The notes: generated from the letters alone by a model not told the origin. 64,000 bases of DNA from CBDHFN01 sp965262605 (GCA_965262605.1 CBDHFN010000003.1:1178001-1242000); one strand, 5' to 3'. Numbered from the stretch's first letter, positions 26,840 to 36,856 are shown. Translations and numbers: made by a program.

Positions 26840-29647
26840 ATGTCAAATCAAGCTATACCAAACACGGAATTTCAACGCCGTCATATTGGCATTAATGCCC
26901 AGCAAGCCAACGAACAATTGCAATTTTTGGGGCAAAAATCTTTGGATAGCATGATTGACAAAATTGTCCCCAAAGATATTCGCCTGAATCGCGCTTTAAA
27001 TTTACCAAGCGCGCTTAGCGAACAAGATGCTTTGGCAAATTTACAAAAAATTATGCAAAAAAATGCCAGCATGAAAAATTTTCAAGGCTTGGGCAGTTAT
27101 GGCACGATTGTGCCTTCGGTTATTTTGCGCAATTTTTTTGAAAATCCGGGTTGGTATACTTCCTATACGCCTTATCAAGCTGAAATAAGCCAAGGGCGTT
27201 TGGAATTATTATTTCATTATCAAACCATGATTTGCGAATTAACGGGTTTAGATATAAGCAATGCTTCGCTTTTGGACGAAGCAACCGCCCTTGCCGAGGC
27301 GGCAGGTTTGGCGATTCGGCATCATAAATCACAAAAAAATCAAATTGCGGTTATAAATGCGATAAATCCCCAATCTTTATCGGTATTAACCACCAGAATG
27401 CAAGCGATTAATTGTCAGATTGGTTGCGAAATTACTGATGATACGGCGGCAATTATTATCGCGGCGGCGGATGCTTACGGGGCAATCAATAATTTTCAAA
27501 AACATATTAAATCGGCGCAAAGCAAGGGTATATTAGTGATTATCATTAATGATTTATTGGCGCTTTGCTTGGGTGAAAATGCCAAAGATAGCGGCGCGGA
27601 TATTTCGGTGGGTTCGGCGCAACGATTCGGCGTGCCTATGGGTTTTGGCGGACCATCGGCGGCTTTTATGGCGGTTAAGCAACAATATGCGCGCTTAATG
27701 CCCGGGCGCATTGTTGGGCAATCCATTGATGCTGATGGTAAAATTGGTTATCGCTTGGCGTTGCAAACCCGCGAACAACATATCCGCCGTGAAAAAGCGA
27801 CCAGCAATATTTGCACTGCGCAAGCTTTATTGGCAAATATGGCGACTTTATACGCAATGTGGCATCGCCCTGAGGGGCTTAAAAATATCGCGAATCGCGT
27901 GCATGATTTGGCAAGATTATTTGCCGAACACGCCACGAATCATGGTTTAATTTGCGAAAATACGCAATTTTTTGATACGATTTGCTTAAAATTCCCCAAT
28001 GCCAAGCAAATTCAAGAAAAAATGGCAAAAAACGGCATTTTAATCAGTCATTTCGCCGATAAATGTATTTTTGCATTTGATGAAACCCATAAAATTGAAG
28101 ATGTAGCTTTATTGAGTAAAATTTTGGGCTTGCCTGAAAAATTACCCAATCTTGCGCCTTTAAAAAATAACCGCAAAGACCGATTTTTAAGCCAAGCTGG
28201 CTTTAATAATATTATTTCCGAAACGGATATGATGCGATATTTGCGTAAATTAATGGATAGGGATTTAGCCCTTGACCGCACGATGATTCCTTTGGGTTCA
28301 TGCACCATGAAATTAAATGCCGCATCGGAAATGATACCGGTTTCTTGGGAAAAAATCGCCAATATTCACCCTTTAACGCCCAAAAAATATGTTAAAGGCT
28401 ATATGCAGATGGTGCAAGATTTACAAGAATATTTGGCTGAAATTACGGGTTTTGACGCAATTTCCTTGCAACCTAACGCTGGTTCGCAAGGGGAATATGC
28501 GGGTTTATTGGCAATTATGCGCTTTCACCGCGCACAACGGCAATCAAAACGAAATATTGTATTAATTCCGCAATCGGCGCATGGCACGAATCCCGCTTCG
28601 GCGCAAATGGCGAATATGCAAGTCGTTGTTGTGGCGTGCGATAAAAATGGTAATGTAGATTTAATAGATTTAGAGGCAAAAGCAAAACACCACGCGGCTA
28701 ATTTAGCTGCCTGCATGATTACTTACCCGTCAACGCATGGCGTGTTTGAATCTTCAATTCGTCAAGCCTTTGCCATTGTTCATAAATACGGGGGTTTAAA
28801 TTATATGGACGGGGCAAATATGAATGCCTTGGTGGGTTTGGTGCGCCCCGCCGATATTGGTGCCGATGTATGTCATTTGAATTTGCATAAGACTTTTTGT
28901 ATTCCGCATGGTGGCGGTGGACCGGGCATGGGTCCGATTGGAGTTGTGGCAAAATTGGCAAGATTCTTGCCCGGCAACCCGCAAAAATCAAAATCAGGCG
29001 CGGTATCGGCGCATGAATTTGGTTCGGCGTCCATTTTACCAATAACTTGGCAATATATTCGCATGATGGGCGCGGGCTTAACCGATGCAACGAAATATGC
29101 GATTTTAAATGCTAATTATATTGCGCAAAAATTAAAACCTTATTATCCCTTAAAATTTGTTGGCGATTCAGGGTTAGTCGCCCATGAAGTTATTATTGAT
29201 GTAAGTGGTTTTAAGGAAACTTCGGGTATTATGGTTGAAGATATTGCAAAACGCCTTATTGATTATGGGTTTCATGCGCCGACTATGTCTTGGCCCGTGC
29301 ATGATAGCTTGATGATTGAACCGACAGAATCGGAATCTTTAACCGAAATTGATAGGTTTATTAATGCCATGATTGCGATTCACGGCGAAATTATGCGGGT
29401 AAGTTCGGGCGAATGGTCGCGTGATGATAATCCGCTTAAACACGCGCCGCATCCTTATTACCGCATTACCAGCGCGAATTGGCAACATGGATATAGCCGC
29501 GAAGAAGCCATCGCCCAAAATCATTTTAGCGATAGTGATAAATATTGGTGTCCTGTAGCGCGTATTGATAATGTTTATGGCGACAGGAATCTCATTTGTT
29601 CTTGCCCTCCGTTAAATAGTTTGCTATATACTCAAAATACCCAATAG
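26840..29647 (+). CDS. gcvP: Glycine dehydrogenase (decarboxylating), P protein, fused form
   Basis: A 935-residue PLP enzyme that decarboxylates glycine and loads aminomethyl onto GcvH. Both halves are fused in one chain, unlike the split GcvPA/GcvPB of some bacteria. The N-terminal half starts FQRRHIGI and has LLDEATALAEAAGLA. The C-terminal half has IPLGSCTMKLNAASEM, LQPNAGSQGEYAGLLAI and the PLP-lysine segment HLNLHKTFCIPHGGGGPGMGPIGV. AGGAGG precedes the ATG. It is slightly shorter than E. coli GcvP (957). GcvL (dihydrolipoamide dehydrogenase) is supplied elsewhere. Confidence 0.97.
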   Translation: MSNQAIPNTEFQRRHIGINAQQANEQLQFLGQKSLDSMIDKIVPKDIRLNRALNLPSALSEQDALANLQKIMQKNASMKNFQGLGSYGTIVPSVILRNFFENPGWYTSYTPYQAEISQGRLELLFHYQTMICELTGLDISNASLLDEATALAEAAGLAIRHHKSQKNQIAVINAINPQSLSVLTTRMQAINCQIGCEITDDTAAIIIAAADAYGAINNFQKHIKSAQSKGILVIIINDLLALCLGENAKDSGADISVGSAQRFGVPMGFGGPSAAFMAVKQQYARLMPGRIVGQSIDADGKIGYRLALQTREQHIRREKATSNICTAQALLANMATLYAMWHRPEGLKNIANRVHDLARLFAEHATNHGLICENTQFFDTICLKFPNAKQIQEKMAKNGILISHFADKCIFAFDETHKIEDVALLSKILGLPEKLPNLAPLKNNRKDRFLSQAGFNNIISETDMMRYLRKLMDRDLALDRTMIPLGSCTMKLNAASEMIPVSWEKIANIHPLTPKKYVKGYMQMVQDLQEYLAEITGFDAISLQPNAGSQGEYAGLLAIMRFHRAQRQSKRNIVLIPQSAHGTNPASAQMANMQVVVVACDKNGNVDLIDLEAKAKHHAANLAACMITYPSTHGVFESSIRQAFAIVHKYGGLNYMDGANMNALVGLVRPADIGADVCHLNLHKTFCIPHGGGGPGMGPIGVVAKLARFLPGNPQKSKSGAVSAHEFGSASILPITWQYIRMMGAGLTDATKYAILNANYIAQKLKPYYPLKFVGDSGLVAHEVIIDVSGFKETSGIMVEDIAKRLIDYGFHAPTMSWPVHDSLMIEPTESESLTEIDRFINAMIAIHGEIMRVSSGEWSRDDNPLKHAPHPYYRITSANWQHGYSREEAIAQNHFSDSDKYWCPVARIDNVYGDRNLICSCPPLNSLLYTQNTQ

Positions 29648-29698
29648 ATTTAAAATAAATCACTTGGTCAAATTTTGTGTATAAGGGGGTTGTTAAGG

Positions 29699-29738
29699 GG
29701 GATTTTGAGCTGTTGCGTTAGCACAGAGAAAAAATCCC
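29699..29738. other. Possible stem-loop after gcvP
   Basis: GGGATTTT (29699-29706) and AAAATCCC (29731-29738) can pair as an 8-bp stem over a GC-containing loop with its own GCT/AGC pairing. There is no T run, so termination would not be classical. The rest of the 167-base gap before the next gene shows nothing clear. Confidence 0.3.
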
Positions 29739-29814
29739 ACTTAAACTTAAAATATTTAATCTCGTTAGTGATGATAATTTTTAACACTATTGGGGAGTCA
29801 GGTTATAAAGCGAT

Positions 29815-30945
29815 ATGTTAGAACAAAAAATTCCACTTAATCAAGACCAAGTTGGCGCATCACATTATATAACGATGCGCCAATATGGCAATAAAAATGC
29901 CAAGAAAATTTATATTCAAGCCAGCCTTCATGCCGATGAATTGCCGGGTGCTTTGATGATTTATTATTTGGAAAAACTGCTTAAACCCCTTGAAGAGCAA
30001 GGTAAAATTATCGGCAATATTACCATTGTGCCGATGGCTAACCCCTTTGGTTCGCACCAATTTCATAATGGTTATCATCTTGGACGCGAAGATTTAGGCG
30101 GTTCGGGCAATTTTAATCGCAATCATTTTAATTTTACGGCAGAAATTGCGCAAAATATCGCGGGTAAATTAACCCAAGATGCTAATGAAAATCGGCAAAT
30201 TATCATCAATGAATTTTATGAAATTTTAAATCAAAAAATGGCTGAACCCGCGTGCGACATGATGGCATATTATCGGCTGGTTTTGGCGGGATTGGCGTTT
30301 GATGCCGATATAGTGCTTGATTGCCATTGCGATAGCGTGGCGCGACCATATTTTTACACTTCGCACCATAATTACCCAAGCCTTGAAGATTTAGGGCGCT
30401 TCATGGGGGCGGAGGCAATTTTATTATCCGATGTTTCGGGTGGTAATAGCTTTGATGAGGCGTTTAGCCGCCCTTGGTGGGAATTAAAAGCTCAATTTGC
30501 CGATAAATTCCCCATTAATTTTCAATGCGAATCGGCAACTTTGGAATACCGATCTTTGCTTGATGTTGATGCAAAAACGGCGCAAAGCGACGCAGAAAAC
30601 ATGCTGAATTTTTTAATTCATCGCGGTTTTATCAGCGCACCTATGCCTAAATACCCAAAATTATTGTGTCAAGCCACCGATTTGCGCGCCCATGTCATTG
30701 AATATGCGCCGATGATGGGTATTATTATTTATGAAAAAAACATTGGACAAATGGTTGCAAAAGGCGATATTTTAGCGCAAATAATCAACCCGATTAATGG
30801 CGAATCCGCGCCTGTTAAAGCTTCAATATCAGGGTATTATTACGCCCATACGCAATCGCATTGGGTGCGGCGCGGGCATGATGTTGCATCAATTGCGGGC
30901 ACGGAAATTATCAAAAAGGATAATGATTATCTTTTGAGTGATTGA
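29815..30945 (+). CDS. Succinylglutamate desuccinylase/aspartoacylase-family deacylase
   Basis: A 376-residue zinc amidohydrolase of the AstE/AspA (M14-like) family. The zinc site is HADE in IQASLHADELPGALM near residue 40, with a later His in DCHCDSVARPYF near 163. NFNRNHF and the C-terminal beta-barrel lid (QMVAKGDILAQIINPINGE) are also typical. It removes an acyl group from an acylated amino acid or amine; DoeB-like N-acetyl-diaminobutyrate deacetylation is one option, and the substrate is not determined. It lies upstream of an ABC permease and kynureninase, with about 100 bases between, so co-regulation is possible but not certain. Confidence 0.8.
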   Translation: MLEQKIPLNQDQVGASHYITMRQYGNKNAKKIYIQASLHADELPGALMIYYLEKLLKPLEEQGKIIGNITIVPMANPFGSHQFHNGYHLGREDLGGSGNFNRNHFNFTAEIAQNIAGKLTQDANENRQIIINEFYEILNQKMAEPACDMMAYYRLVLAGLAFDADIVLDCHCDSVARPYFYTSHHNYPSLEDLGRFMGAEAILLSDVSGGNSFDEAFSRPWWELKAQFADKFPINFQCESATLEYRSLLDVDAKTAQSDAENMLNFLIHRGFISAPMPKYPKLLCQATDLRAHVIEYAPMMGIIIYEKNIGQMVAKGDILAQIINPINGESAPVKASISGYYYAHTQSHWVRRGHDVASIAGTEIIKKDNDYLLSD

Positions 30946-31049
30946 TTATTTTGCGCCCCATATTTTTTATGTAATGATAGCATGAATAACGAATAATTTA
31001 ACTTGAATTTATTTGATTATAATGTATTATAAAATAAACGGAGGGTTAA

Positions 31050-31904
31050 ATGCGCCAAAATATCATCAACACTAAAATAATCAAACCAGAATTAAGTAAA
31101 ATTGTCCGACCAAAAAATCTGATTGAAAGCTTGATTGATAACCAAGTTTTACGCAAATTCTTTGTTTTAGCGATTGTCTTGCTTATTTGGCAAATTGCCG
31201 CAGTTTTGGCAAATACGCCGTTAATTTTACCCACGGTGACTGATACGATTGGCGCACTTTATCAAAGTCTTTTGGGCAATAATGCACCCCTTGGTTTGCA
31301 TATTGCTGAAACGATTCGCACTTTGGGCATGGGCTTCTTGCTTGGCACGGGGGTTGCCACGATTATTACAATTTTTGCGGTTAATACACGGCTTGGTTCG
31401 GATTTTTTATCAACGATTACGGGGGCTTTTGCGCCATTGCCCGCGGTTGCTGTGTTTCCTTTATCGTTAATGTGGTTTGGCATAAGCCTTAAATCCATCG
31501 TATTTATTGCGACTTTTGCATCGGTTTTTCCTGTTGCGGTTAATATGTATCAAGGCTTTAGCGCGGTTTCCGATACTTTACGCAAAGTTGGGCATAATAT
31601 TGGCTTATCGGGTTTAAAATTTACGATTCAAATCCTAATTCCTGCGGCTTTACCATCAATTTTATCAGGCTTAAGGTCAGGATTTTCCAATGCTTTTCGC
31701 GCACTTGTCGCCGTGGAAATGGTTATTGGTGCGGCAACGGGGGCGGGGGGGCTTGGCTGGTTTGTGATGAGTTCCAAACAAGATTTAGATATTCCCAAAG
31801 TTTTTGGCGGTATTTTGTCCATTATGTTAATTGGTTTGTTATTTGAAATGCTATTCCAATTAATTGAAAAACACACGGTCAGAAAATGGGGTATGGTTCA
31901 ATAA
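31050..31904 (+). CDS. ABC transporter permease (TauC/SsuC-type)
   Basis: A 284-residue inner-membrane permease with about six membrane helices from residue 33 on. The cytoplasmic EAA-type loop is present (SDTLRKVGHNIGLSGLKFTIQILIPAALPSILSGLRSG), as in taurine/sulfonate/nitrate importers. AGGAGGG-like sequence precedes the ATG. It overlaps the kynureninase gene by one base. No cognate ATPase or binding protein is nearby, so the rest of the transporter is encoded elsewhere. Substrate unknown; linkage suggests a tryptophan-derived or aromatic amine compound. Confidence 0.85.
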   Translation: MRQNIINTKIIKPELSKIVRPKNLIESLIDNQVLRKFFVLAIVLLIWQIAAVLANTPLILPTVTDTIGALYQSLLGNNAPLGLHIAETIRTLGMGFLLGTGVATIITIFAVNTRLGSDFLSTITGAFAPLPAVAVFPLSLMWFGISLKSIVFIATFASVFPVAVNMYQGFSAVSDTLRKVGHNIGLSGLKFTIQILIPAALPSILSGLRSGFSNAFRALVAVEMVIGAATGAGGLGWFVMSSKQDLDIPKVFGGILSIMLIGLLFEMLFQLIEKHTVRKWGMVQ

Positions 31905-33082
31905 TGGCAATTTATCAAAAATCACAATTTTTAATTCCTAAAAATATTATTTACCACGATGGCAACAGCCTTGGACCATTGACGAAGCCAGCCAAAAAAG
32001 CCTTAAATCACGCCATAAATCAGCAATGGGGCAATGATTTAATAACCAGTTGGAACAAGGGTTGGCTTAATTTATCATCAGAAATCACCCATAAATTAGC
32101 GCATTTATTGGGCGCAAAGCCAAGCCAAATTGCCGTTGGCGATTCAACTTCGGTGCAATGGTATAAATTATTGCGGGCTTTATTGCCGTTAAGCAACCGC
32201 CATAAAATTTTGATTGAACAAGATATTTTTCCCACTAATTCATATATCTTAGGGCAAATTACCCAAGATTTTCCGCAATATCAAGCCGTGCCAAGTCAAA
32301 ATATCTTAGCCGATATTGATGATAAGACAAATTTAGTCGCCATATCCATGGTTGATTACCGAAGCGCGAAATTATTGGATTTAGAGCCGATTTTAGCTAA
32401 ATGCAAAAAACATCACGCCAAAATTATTTTGGATTTTTCGCACGCCATGGGCTTAATGCCCCTGTATTGTCAAGATTGGCAAATTGACGGCGCGGTTGCG
32501 TGCGGATATAAATATTGCAATGGCGGACCGGGCGCGCCCGCAACAATTTATATCAGCGATAAATATTCAGATTCCGTAAATAATCCCATTGCTGGTTGGT
32601 TGGGTGCGTCTTCGCCATTTGAATTTAGCGCAAAATATCAACCCGCCGAAGGCGTAAAACGCATGATAAGCGGCACACCACCCGTATTGGGCTTGACGGC
32701 GTTAAATGGCGCGCTTAGTCTTTTTGATTCGTGCGATATGGCAAAAATGCAAAAAAAATCATGGCAATTAAGCGAGATTTTTTTATCAGAATTAGCAGAG
32801 TTTTTTCAAAATGGCGAATTGCAATTATATTCCCCGCAAAACAAGGAAAATCGTGGCGGACATTTGGCTTTGGGGCATCGTCATGCTTACGCCGTAATGC
32901 AAAACCTGATTCACGAAGGCATCATTGGCGATTTTCGTCCGCCAAACATGATGCGTCTTGCCTTTACGCCTTTATATTTAAGCAACGCCGATATAGTCAA
33001 TTCCGCGCATATTTTATGGCAAATCTTAACCAAAAAATCATATCTTAACCCTGAATTTCAAATCAAAAAACCTGTTGTTTAA
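31904..33082 (+). CDS. kynU: Kynureninase
   Basis: A 392-residue PLP-dependent hydrolase that splits kynurenine into anthranilate and alanine. Diagnostic are YHDGNSLGPLTKPAKKAL at the N-terminus, VGDSTSVQWYKLLRALL near 80, LDFSHAMGLMPL, the PLP-lysine segment ACGYKYCNGGPGAPA near 210, GWLGASSPFEF and MISGTPPVLGL. The ATG at 31904 overlaps the permease stop; an ATG at 31886 would start inside that gene. No other kynurenine-pathway gene is in the window. Confidence 0.9.
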   Translation: MAIYQKSQFLIPKNIIYHDGNSLGPLTKPAKKALNHAINQQWGNDLITSWNKGWLNLSSEITHKLAHLLGAKPSQIAVGDSTSVQWYKLLRALLPLSNRHKILIEQDIFPTNSYILGQITQDFPQYQAVPSQNILADIDDKTNLVAISMVDYRSAKLLDLEPILAKCKKHHAKIILDFSHAMGLMPLYCQDWQIDGAVACGYKYCNGGPGAPATIYISDKYSDSVNNPIAGWLGASSPFEFSAKYQPAEGVKRMISGTPPVLGLTALNGALSLFDSCDMAKMQKKSWQLSEIFLSELAEFFQNGELQLYSPQNKENRGGHLALGHRHAYAVMQNLIHEGIIGDFRPPNMMRLAFTPLYLSNADIVNSAHILWQILTKKSYLNPEFQIKKPVV

Positions 33083-33163
33083 AATCAAGGCAAGCCCGCC
33101 ATTGACTTTTTTTGTTATTAACGCCTTTATTTCATGAAATTTTTAATTTTTTGCTGAGGGTAT

Positions 33164-33685
33164 TTATTGATGGAGTTTAATGCACGAACCAACGATATTT
33201 GCGCTAAACTCAGTTTTCATTTTTATAAAAATAATAAATGGTGGCACATTTTTATCTTGGGTAATTTTTGGATTAAATTCAAATAAAACAGCTCTTATGT
33301 CTTCTTTGGCATTAAAGCTAAGTTTTTTTGGTTTGTAATGAATATAATCACATGATTCATTTATTCCACATTTATTTGCATCATCAATTGCTGTTGTTGA
33401 TATTTGTAATTTATTATTAAATTTTTCAACATGCTCTTCTAAAAATTTATGAAATTGTTTGGGATTAATTTTATTGTCGCGTGTATATGTTCGCAACTCT
33501 TCATTTTTATTAAAAATTGATTCTATATTTTTAATAAAGTTAGTCGGCGTGCCATTAGTTGTAAGTTTAGAATATTCTATGGTTAAAATATCATTATTTT
33601 TTAATTTTTTGCTTGTAATTGAAATATTTTGCAATCGCGCATCGCGTGCATTATAATGGTTTGTTTTATATAAATCGCAAAGCAT
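33164..33685 (-). CDS. Hypothetical protein, second gene of an unrecognised pair
   Basis: A 173-residue basic, soluble protein that I cannot place. It has no signal, no membrane helix and no motif I recognise; single Cys residues (CGINESC) are not arranged as a clear metal site. It is very AT-rich like other accessory genes here. It starts 1 base before the end of its partner's stop codon region (33685 vs 33687), so the two form an operon. The C-terminal part (DIRAVLFEFNPKITQDKNVPPFIIFIKM) looks like alternating beta strands. Confidence 0.5.
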   Translation of the reverse strand: MLCDLYKTNHYNARDARLQNISITSKKLKNNDILTIEYSKLTTNGTPTNFIKNIESIFNKNEELRTYTRDNKINPKQFHKFLEEHVEKFNNKLQISTTAIDDANKCGINESCDYIHYKPKKLSFNAKEDIRAVLFEFNPKITQDKNVPPFIIFIKMKTEFSANIVGSCIKLHQ

Positions 33686-33686
33686 T

Positions 33687-34415
33687 TTATTGAATTTTTA
33701 ATGGAGGGGCTTCGGTAAAAGGCACAACCCCCAATAAATGGGCTATCGGGAAATAATCACTTTCAACTTGTTTGCCTTCGCTATTTTGATACATGCCATT
33801 GAAATAAATTGCTGATGGATTTTCTTCTGATACATAAAAATTATTTAATTGCATTAATTTTACCCAATTAAATACAATTTCGTTATTTTCTGGATTATGT
33901 TTTTGATGGATGCGGGTTTGATTTTGCGCATCTAAAAATCCTTCAAGCATTCCAACAGCGACTAAATTATTACTGGAAACAATAATATCTTCAGCAAAAT
34001 GCAATTCATCGTCAGCCATTAAGCCAATCAATTTTTCTTGTGTTAAGTCAATATACGGCACTAAGGTGCTATCGGGATATTTTCTTTGTTCATGACCAAA
34101 ATGTTTGTAATTTTGGCAATTATCGCAAATACCCAAAAATGGCGCAGTAAACCTGTCATTAAAAAATTTTTTTGGTGGATAATTTTGCGATTTAATAAAA
34201 TTTGCTAATTTCATTTTAGCTTCGCGTTGATTTTTTGTTTCATTATCGGTTGGCGATGCTAATAAAACTAAAAAATTATCGGCAACCTTATCGCCGACTG
34301 GGTCTTCTTCGCCAATATTGCACACAGCATATTTGCGTTTAATTTGCCCAAATTTCACAATTTGCGCAAAATCATTTCCTAAAATATTGTTGTTCAGGCG
34401 AGCGGTAGTAGACAT
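33687..34415 (-). CDS. Hypothetical protein, first gene of an unrecognised pair
   Basis: A 242-residue soluble acidic protein without recognised homologues. A CDNCQNYKHFGHEQ segment near residue 98 (C-x2-C with two nearby His) could be a small zinc site. The middle has DDELHFAEDIIVSSNNLVAVGMLEGFLDA. It is followed after 1 base by its 173-residue partner and shares an AT-rich, repeat-containing upstream region with the divergent clpA. Two-gene build, base composition and position between housekeeping genes resemble the defence cassettes elsewhere in the window, but no function can be assigned. Confidence 0.5.
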   Translation of the reverse strand: MSTTARLNNNILGNDFAQIVKFGQIKRKYAVCNIGEEDPVGDKVADNFLVLLASPTDNETKNQREAKMKLANFIKSQNYPPKKFFNDRFTAPFLGICDNCQNYKHFGHEQRKYPDSTLVPYIDLTQEKLIGLMADDELHFAEDIIVSSNNLVAVGMLEGFLDAQNQTRIHQKHNPENNEIVFNWVKLMQLNNFYVSEENPSAIYFNGMYQNSEGKQVESDYFPIAHLLGVVPFTEAPPLKIQ

Positions 34416-34470
34416 TATTTATATTTATAATAATTTTATTTTATAAGTCAACAAAAAAAGTAATTTACAA

Positions 34471-34560
34471 TTTTTTAATTGAATTTTTGCAACAACATAA
34501 TTTTTTAATTGAATTTTTGCAACAACATAATATTTTATTTGATTTTTTGCGATTTTTCTA
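34471..34560. repeat. 30-bp tandem repeat between the unknown pair and clpA
   Basis: Two identical 30-bp units (34471-34500 and 34501-34530), each containing TTGAATTTTTGCAACAACAT, are followed by a degraded third unit to about 34560. The array fills the divergent intergenic space just before the clpA start (34574). It could be a binding array for a regulator of either gene or simple slippage expansion. Confidence 0.8.
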
Positions 34561-34573
34561 ATATCATGATGGT

Positions 34574-36856
34574 ATGAATTTATCAAAAAATTGCGAACAA
34601 GTCATTAAAAACTCCGTGCATATGGCGGGGCAATTGCATCACGAATTTATTTGCCTTGAACATTTGTTATTAAATCTTTGTTTTGAAAAAGATATTCACC
34701 AAATGCTAAGTGAATTGGACGCATCGGTTGATGAAATTATCAGCGATTGCGAAGAATATTTTGCCGATAATTTAAGCGCGATTGCCACGCCGAATCCGAT
34801 GCACGAACCCGAACCACTGCCAAGCTTTTCAAGGGTAATTCAGCGCGCCGCCATTCATGTGCAATCAGCGGGCAAAGACGAAATTTCCCCCATGGATTTA
34901 TTGGTGGCGATTTTTAATGAAAATGAAAGTTATGCGCTTTTTTTCTTGAAAAAACAGGGCTTAAGCCGTTTGGAATTGATAAATTCCATCACGCACGCGA
35001 ATAACAAGCAATTTCATACCGAACAAGATGATGCAAATCTTGAATCAAGCGAACAAGAATCCATGGAAAAACTTGAATCTTATTGCATAAATCTTAATAA
35101 AAAAGCAGAAAATGGCAAAATTGATCCCTTAATTGGCAGGGATAATGAGGTGATTCGTTTGCAACAAATCTTATTGCGCCGCCAAAAAAATAATCCGTTG
35201 TTAATTGGTGATGCGGGCGTTGGCAAGACCGCAATTGCCGAAGGTTTGGCAAATTTAATCGTGCAGGGCAGGGTGCCCGACAAATTAAAAAATATGACGA
35301 TATATTCCTTGGATTTAGGGGCGTTGATTGCGGGTGCAAAATTTCGGGGTGATTTTGAAGAAAGATTAAAATTTATTCTTAATCAATTAACCCAAAAAAA
35401 TAACTGCATTTTATTTATTGATGAAATACATACAATAATTGGGGCGGGGGCGACTTCGGGCGGTTCATTAGATGCGTCTAATATCTTAAAACCAATTCTA
35501 AGCCAAGGCATGTTGCGGTGCATTGGCGCGACAACTTACAAAGAATTTCGGCAATATTTTGAAAAAGATAAAGCCTTATTGCGCCGTTTTCAAAAACTGG
35601 ATATAAACGAGCCCAATAACGATGATACGATTGCAATTATTAAAGGATTGCGCCAAAAATATCAAGATTTTCATCAAATTACCCTAAGTGATGAGATGGT
35701 TGAACTAACCGTTCGGCTTTCAGCAAAATATATTAACGACAGGAAAAATCCGGATAAATCATTGGATGTTATTGACGAAGTAGGCGCGCGCGAACAATTG
35801 CGTTCGGCTGGCGAACAACAGCTTGAAATTACGCAAGCGCAAATTGAAGAAGTCATTGCGCAAATTGCCAAAATTCCCGCGCGAAGAATCCAAGAAAATG
35901 ATTTTGATACTATCAGAAAGCTTGAACAAAGCTTGAAATTATTGGTTTTTGGGCAAGACGAAGCCATTACCAAATGCGTGCAAGTTATTAAAATGGCAAA
36001 GGCAGGATTACGCGAAATTGACCGCCCAATTGGCTGTTTCTTATTTGTCGGACCAACGGGGGTGGGTAAAACCGAAATTGCCAAGCAATTAGCGCAAATT
36101 ATGGGGATTGACTTGCACCGATTTGATATGTCAGAATATATGGAACGCCATTCGGTTTCGCGCTTAATTGGTGCGCCACCGGGTTATGTCGGCTTTGACC
36201 AAGGTGGCTTGCTTACTGATAAGATTGACAGCCACCCACATGCTGTAGTTTTGCTTGATGAAATTGAAAAAGCCCATAGCGATATTTTTAATATTCTTTT
36301 GCAAGTTATGGACAGGGGCAAATTAACCGATAATAATGGCAAAGAAATTGATTGCCGCAATATTATTTTAATTATGACCAGCAATGTCGGTGCGCAAGAT
36401 ATGATGAAAAACGCCATTGGATTTGAACAAACAACCAATAAATCAGAAGTTGCCAGCCATGCGGTTAATCAATTATTCACGCCCGAATTTCGCAATCGTC
36501 TTGATGCGATTGTGCCGTTTGAGCCACTTAACCCCAAACATGTTGGCGCAATTGTTGATAAAAATATAAATATTTTAGAATCTATGGTGCGCGATAAACA
36601 TATTTTATTAAGCTTAACGAAATCCGCACGGCAATTTTTATGCGAAGTCGGGTATGATGAGAAAATGGGCGCGCGTGCCTTAAATCGTGCGGTTGAACTA
36701 CATGTCAAGCAACCCTTAACCGATATAATTTTATCTGGAAAATGCGCCAAGGGCGGGGAAATTATCATTGATTATGATAAAAAATCGGGGATTGCGCTTA
36801 AATTTCAAGCAACTTCATCGGCAAAATCCCCAAAAAAAATGCAAGAGGTAAAATGA
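34574..36856 (+). CDS. clpA: ATP-dependent Clp protease ATP-binding subunit ClpA
   Basis: A 760-residue double-AAA+ unfoldase. The N domain spans ~1-145 with two Clp_N repeats. D1 has Walker A GDAGVGKTAIAEG near 215 and FIDEIHTIIGAG. D2 has GPTGVGKTEIAKQLA near 495, LLDEIEKAHSDIFN and the IGF ClpP-contact loop in NAIGFEQTT near 617. It has no middle coiled-coil insert, which separates it from ClpB. It feeds substrates to ClpP. clpS, usually just upstream, is absent. The last four bases overlap the next gene (ATGA). Confidence 0.95.
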   Translation: MNLSKNCEQVIKNSVHMAGQLHHEFICLEHLLLNLCFEKDIHQMLSELDASVDEIISDCEEYFADNLSAIATPNPMHEPEPLPSFSRVIQRAAIHVQSAGKDEISPMDLLVAIFNENESYALFFLKKQGLSRLELINSITHANNKQFHTEQDDANLESSEQESMEKLESYCINLNKKAENGKIDPLIGRDNEVIRLQQILLRRQKNNPLLIGDAGVGKTAIAEGLANLIVQGRVPDKLKNMTIYSLDLGALIAGAKFRGDFEERLKFILNQLTQKNNCILFIDEIHTIIGAGATSGGSLDASNILKPILSQGMLRCIGATTYKEFRQYFEKDKALLRRFQKLDINEPNNDDTIAIIKGLRQKYQDFHQITLSDEMVELTVRLSAKYINDRKNPDKSLDVIDEVGAREQLRSAGEQQLEITQAQIEEVIAQIAKIPARRIQENDFDTIRKLEQSLKLLVFGQDEAITKCVQVIKMAKAGLREIDRPIGCFLFVGPTGVGKTEIAKQLAQIMGIDLHRFDMSEYMERHSVSRLIGAPPGYVGFDQGGLLTDKIDSHPHAVVLLDEIEKAHSDIFNILLQVMDRGKLTDNNGKEIDCRNIILIMTSNVGAQDMMKNAIGFEQTTNKSEVASHAVNQLFTPEFRNRLDAIVPFEPLNPKHVGAIVDKNINILESMVRDKHILLSLTKSARQFLCEVGYDEKMGARALNRAVELHVKQPLTDIILSGKCAKGGEIIIDYDKKSGIALKFQATSSAKSPKKMQEVK

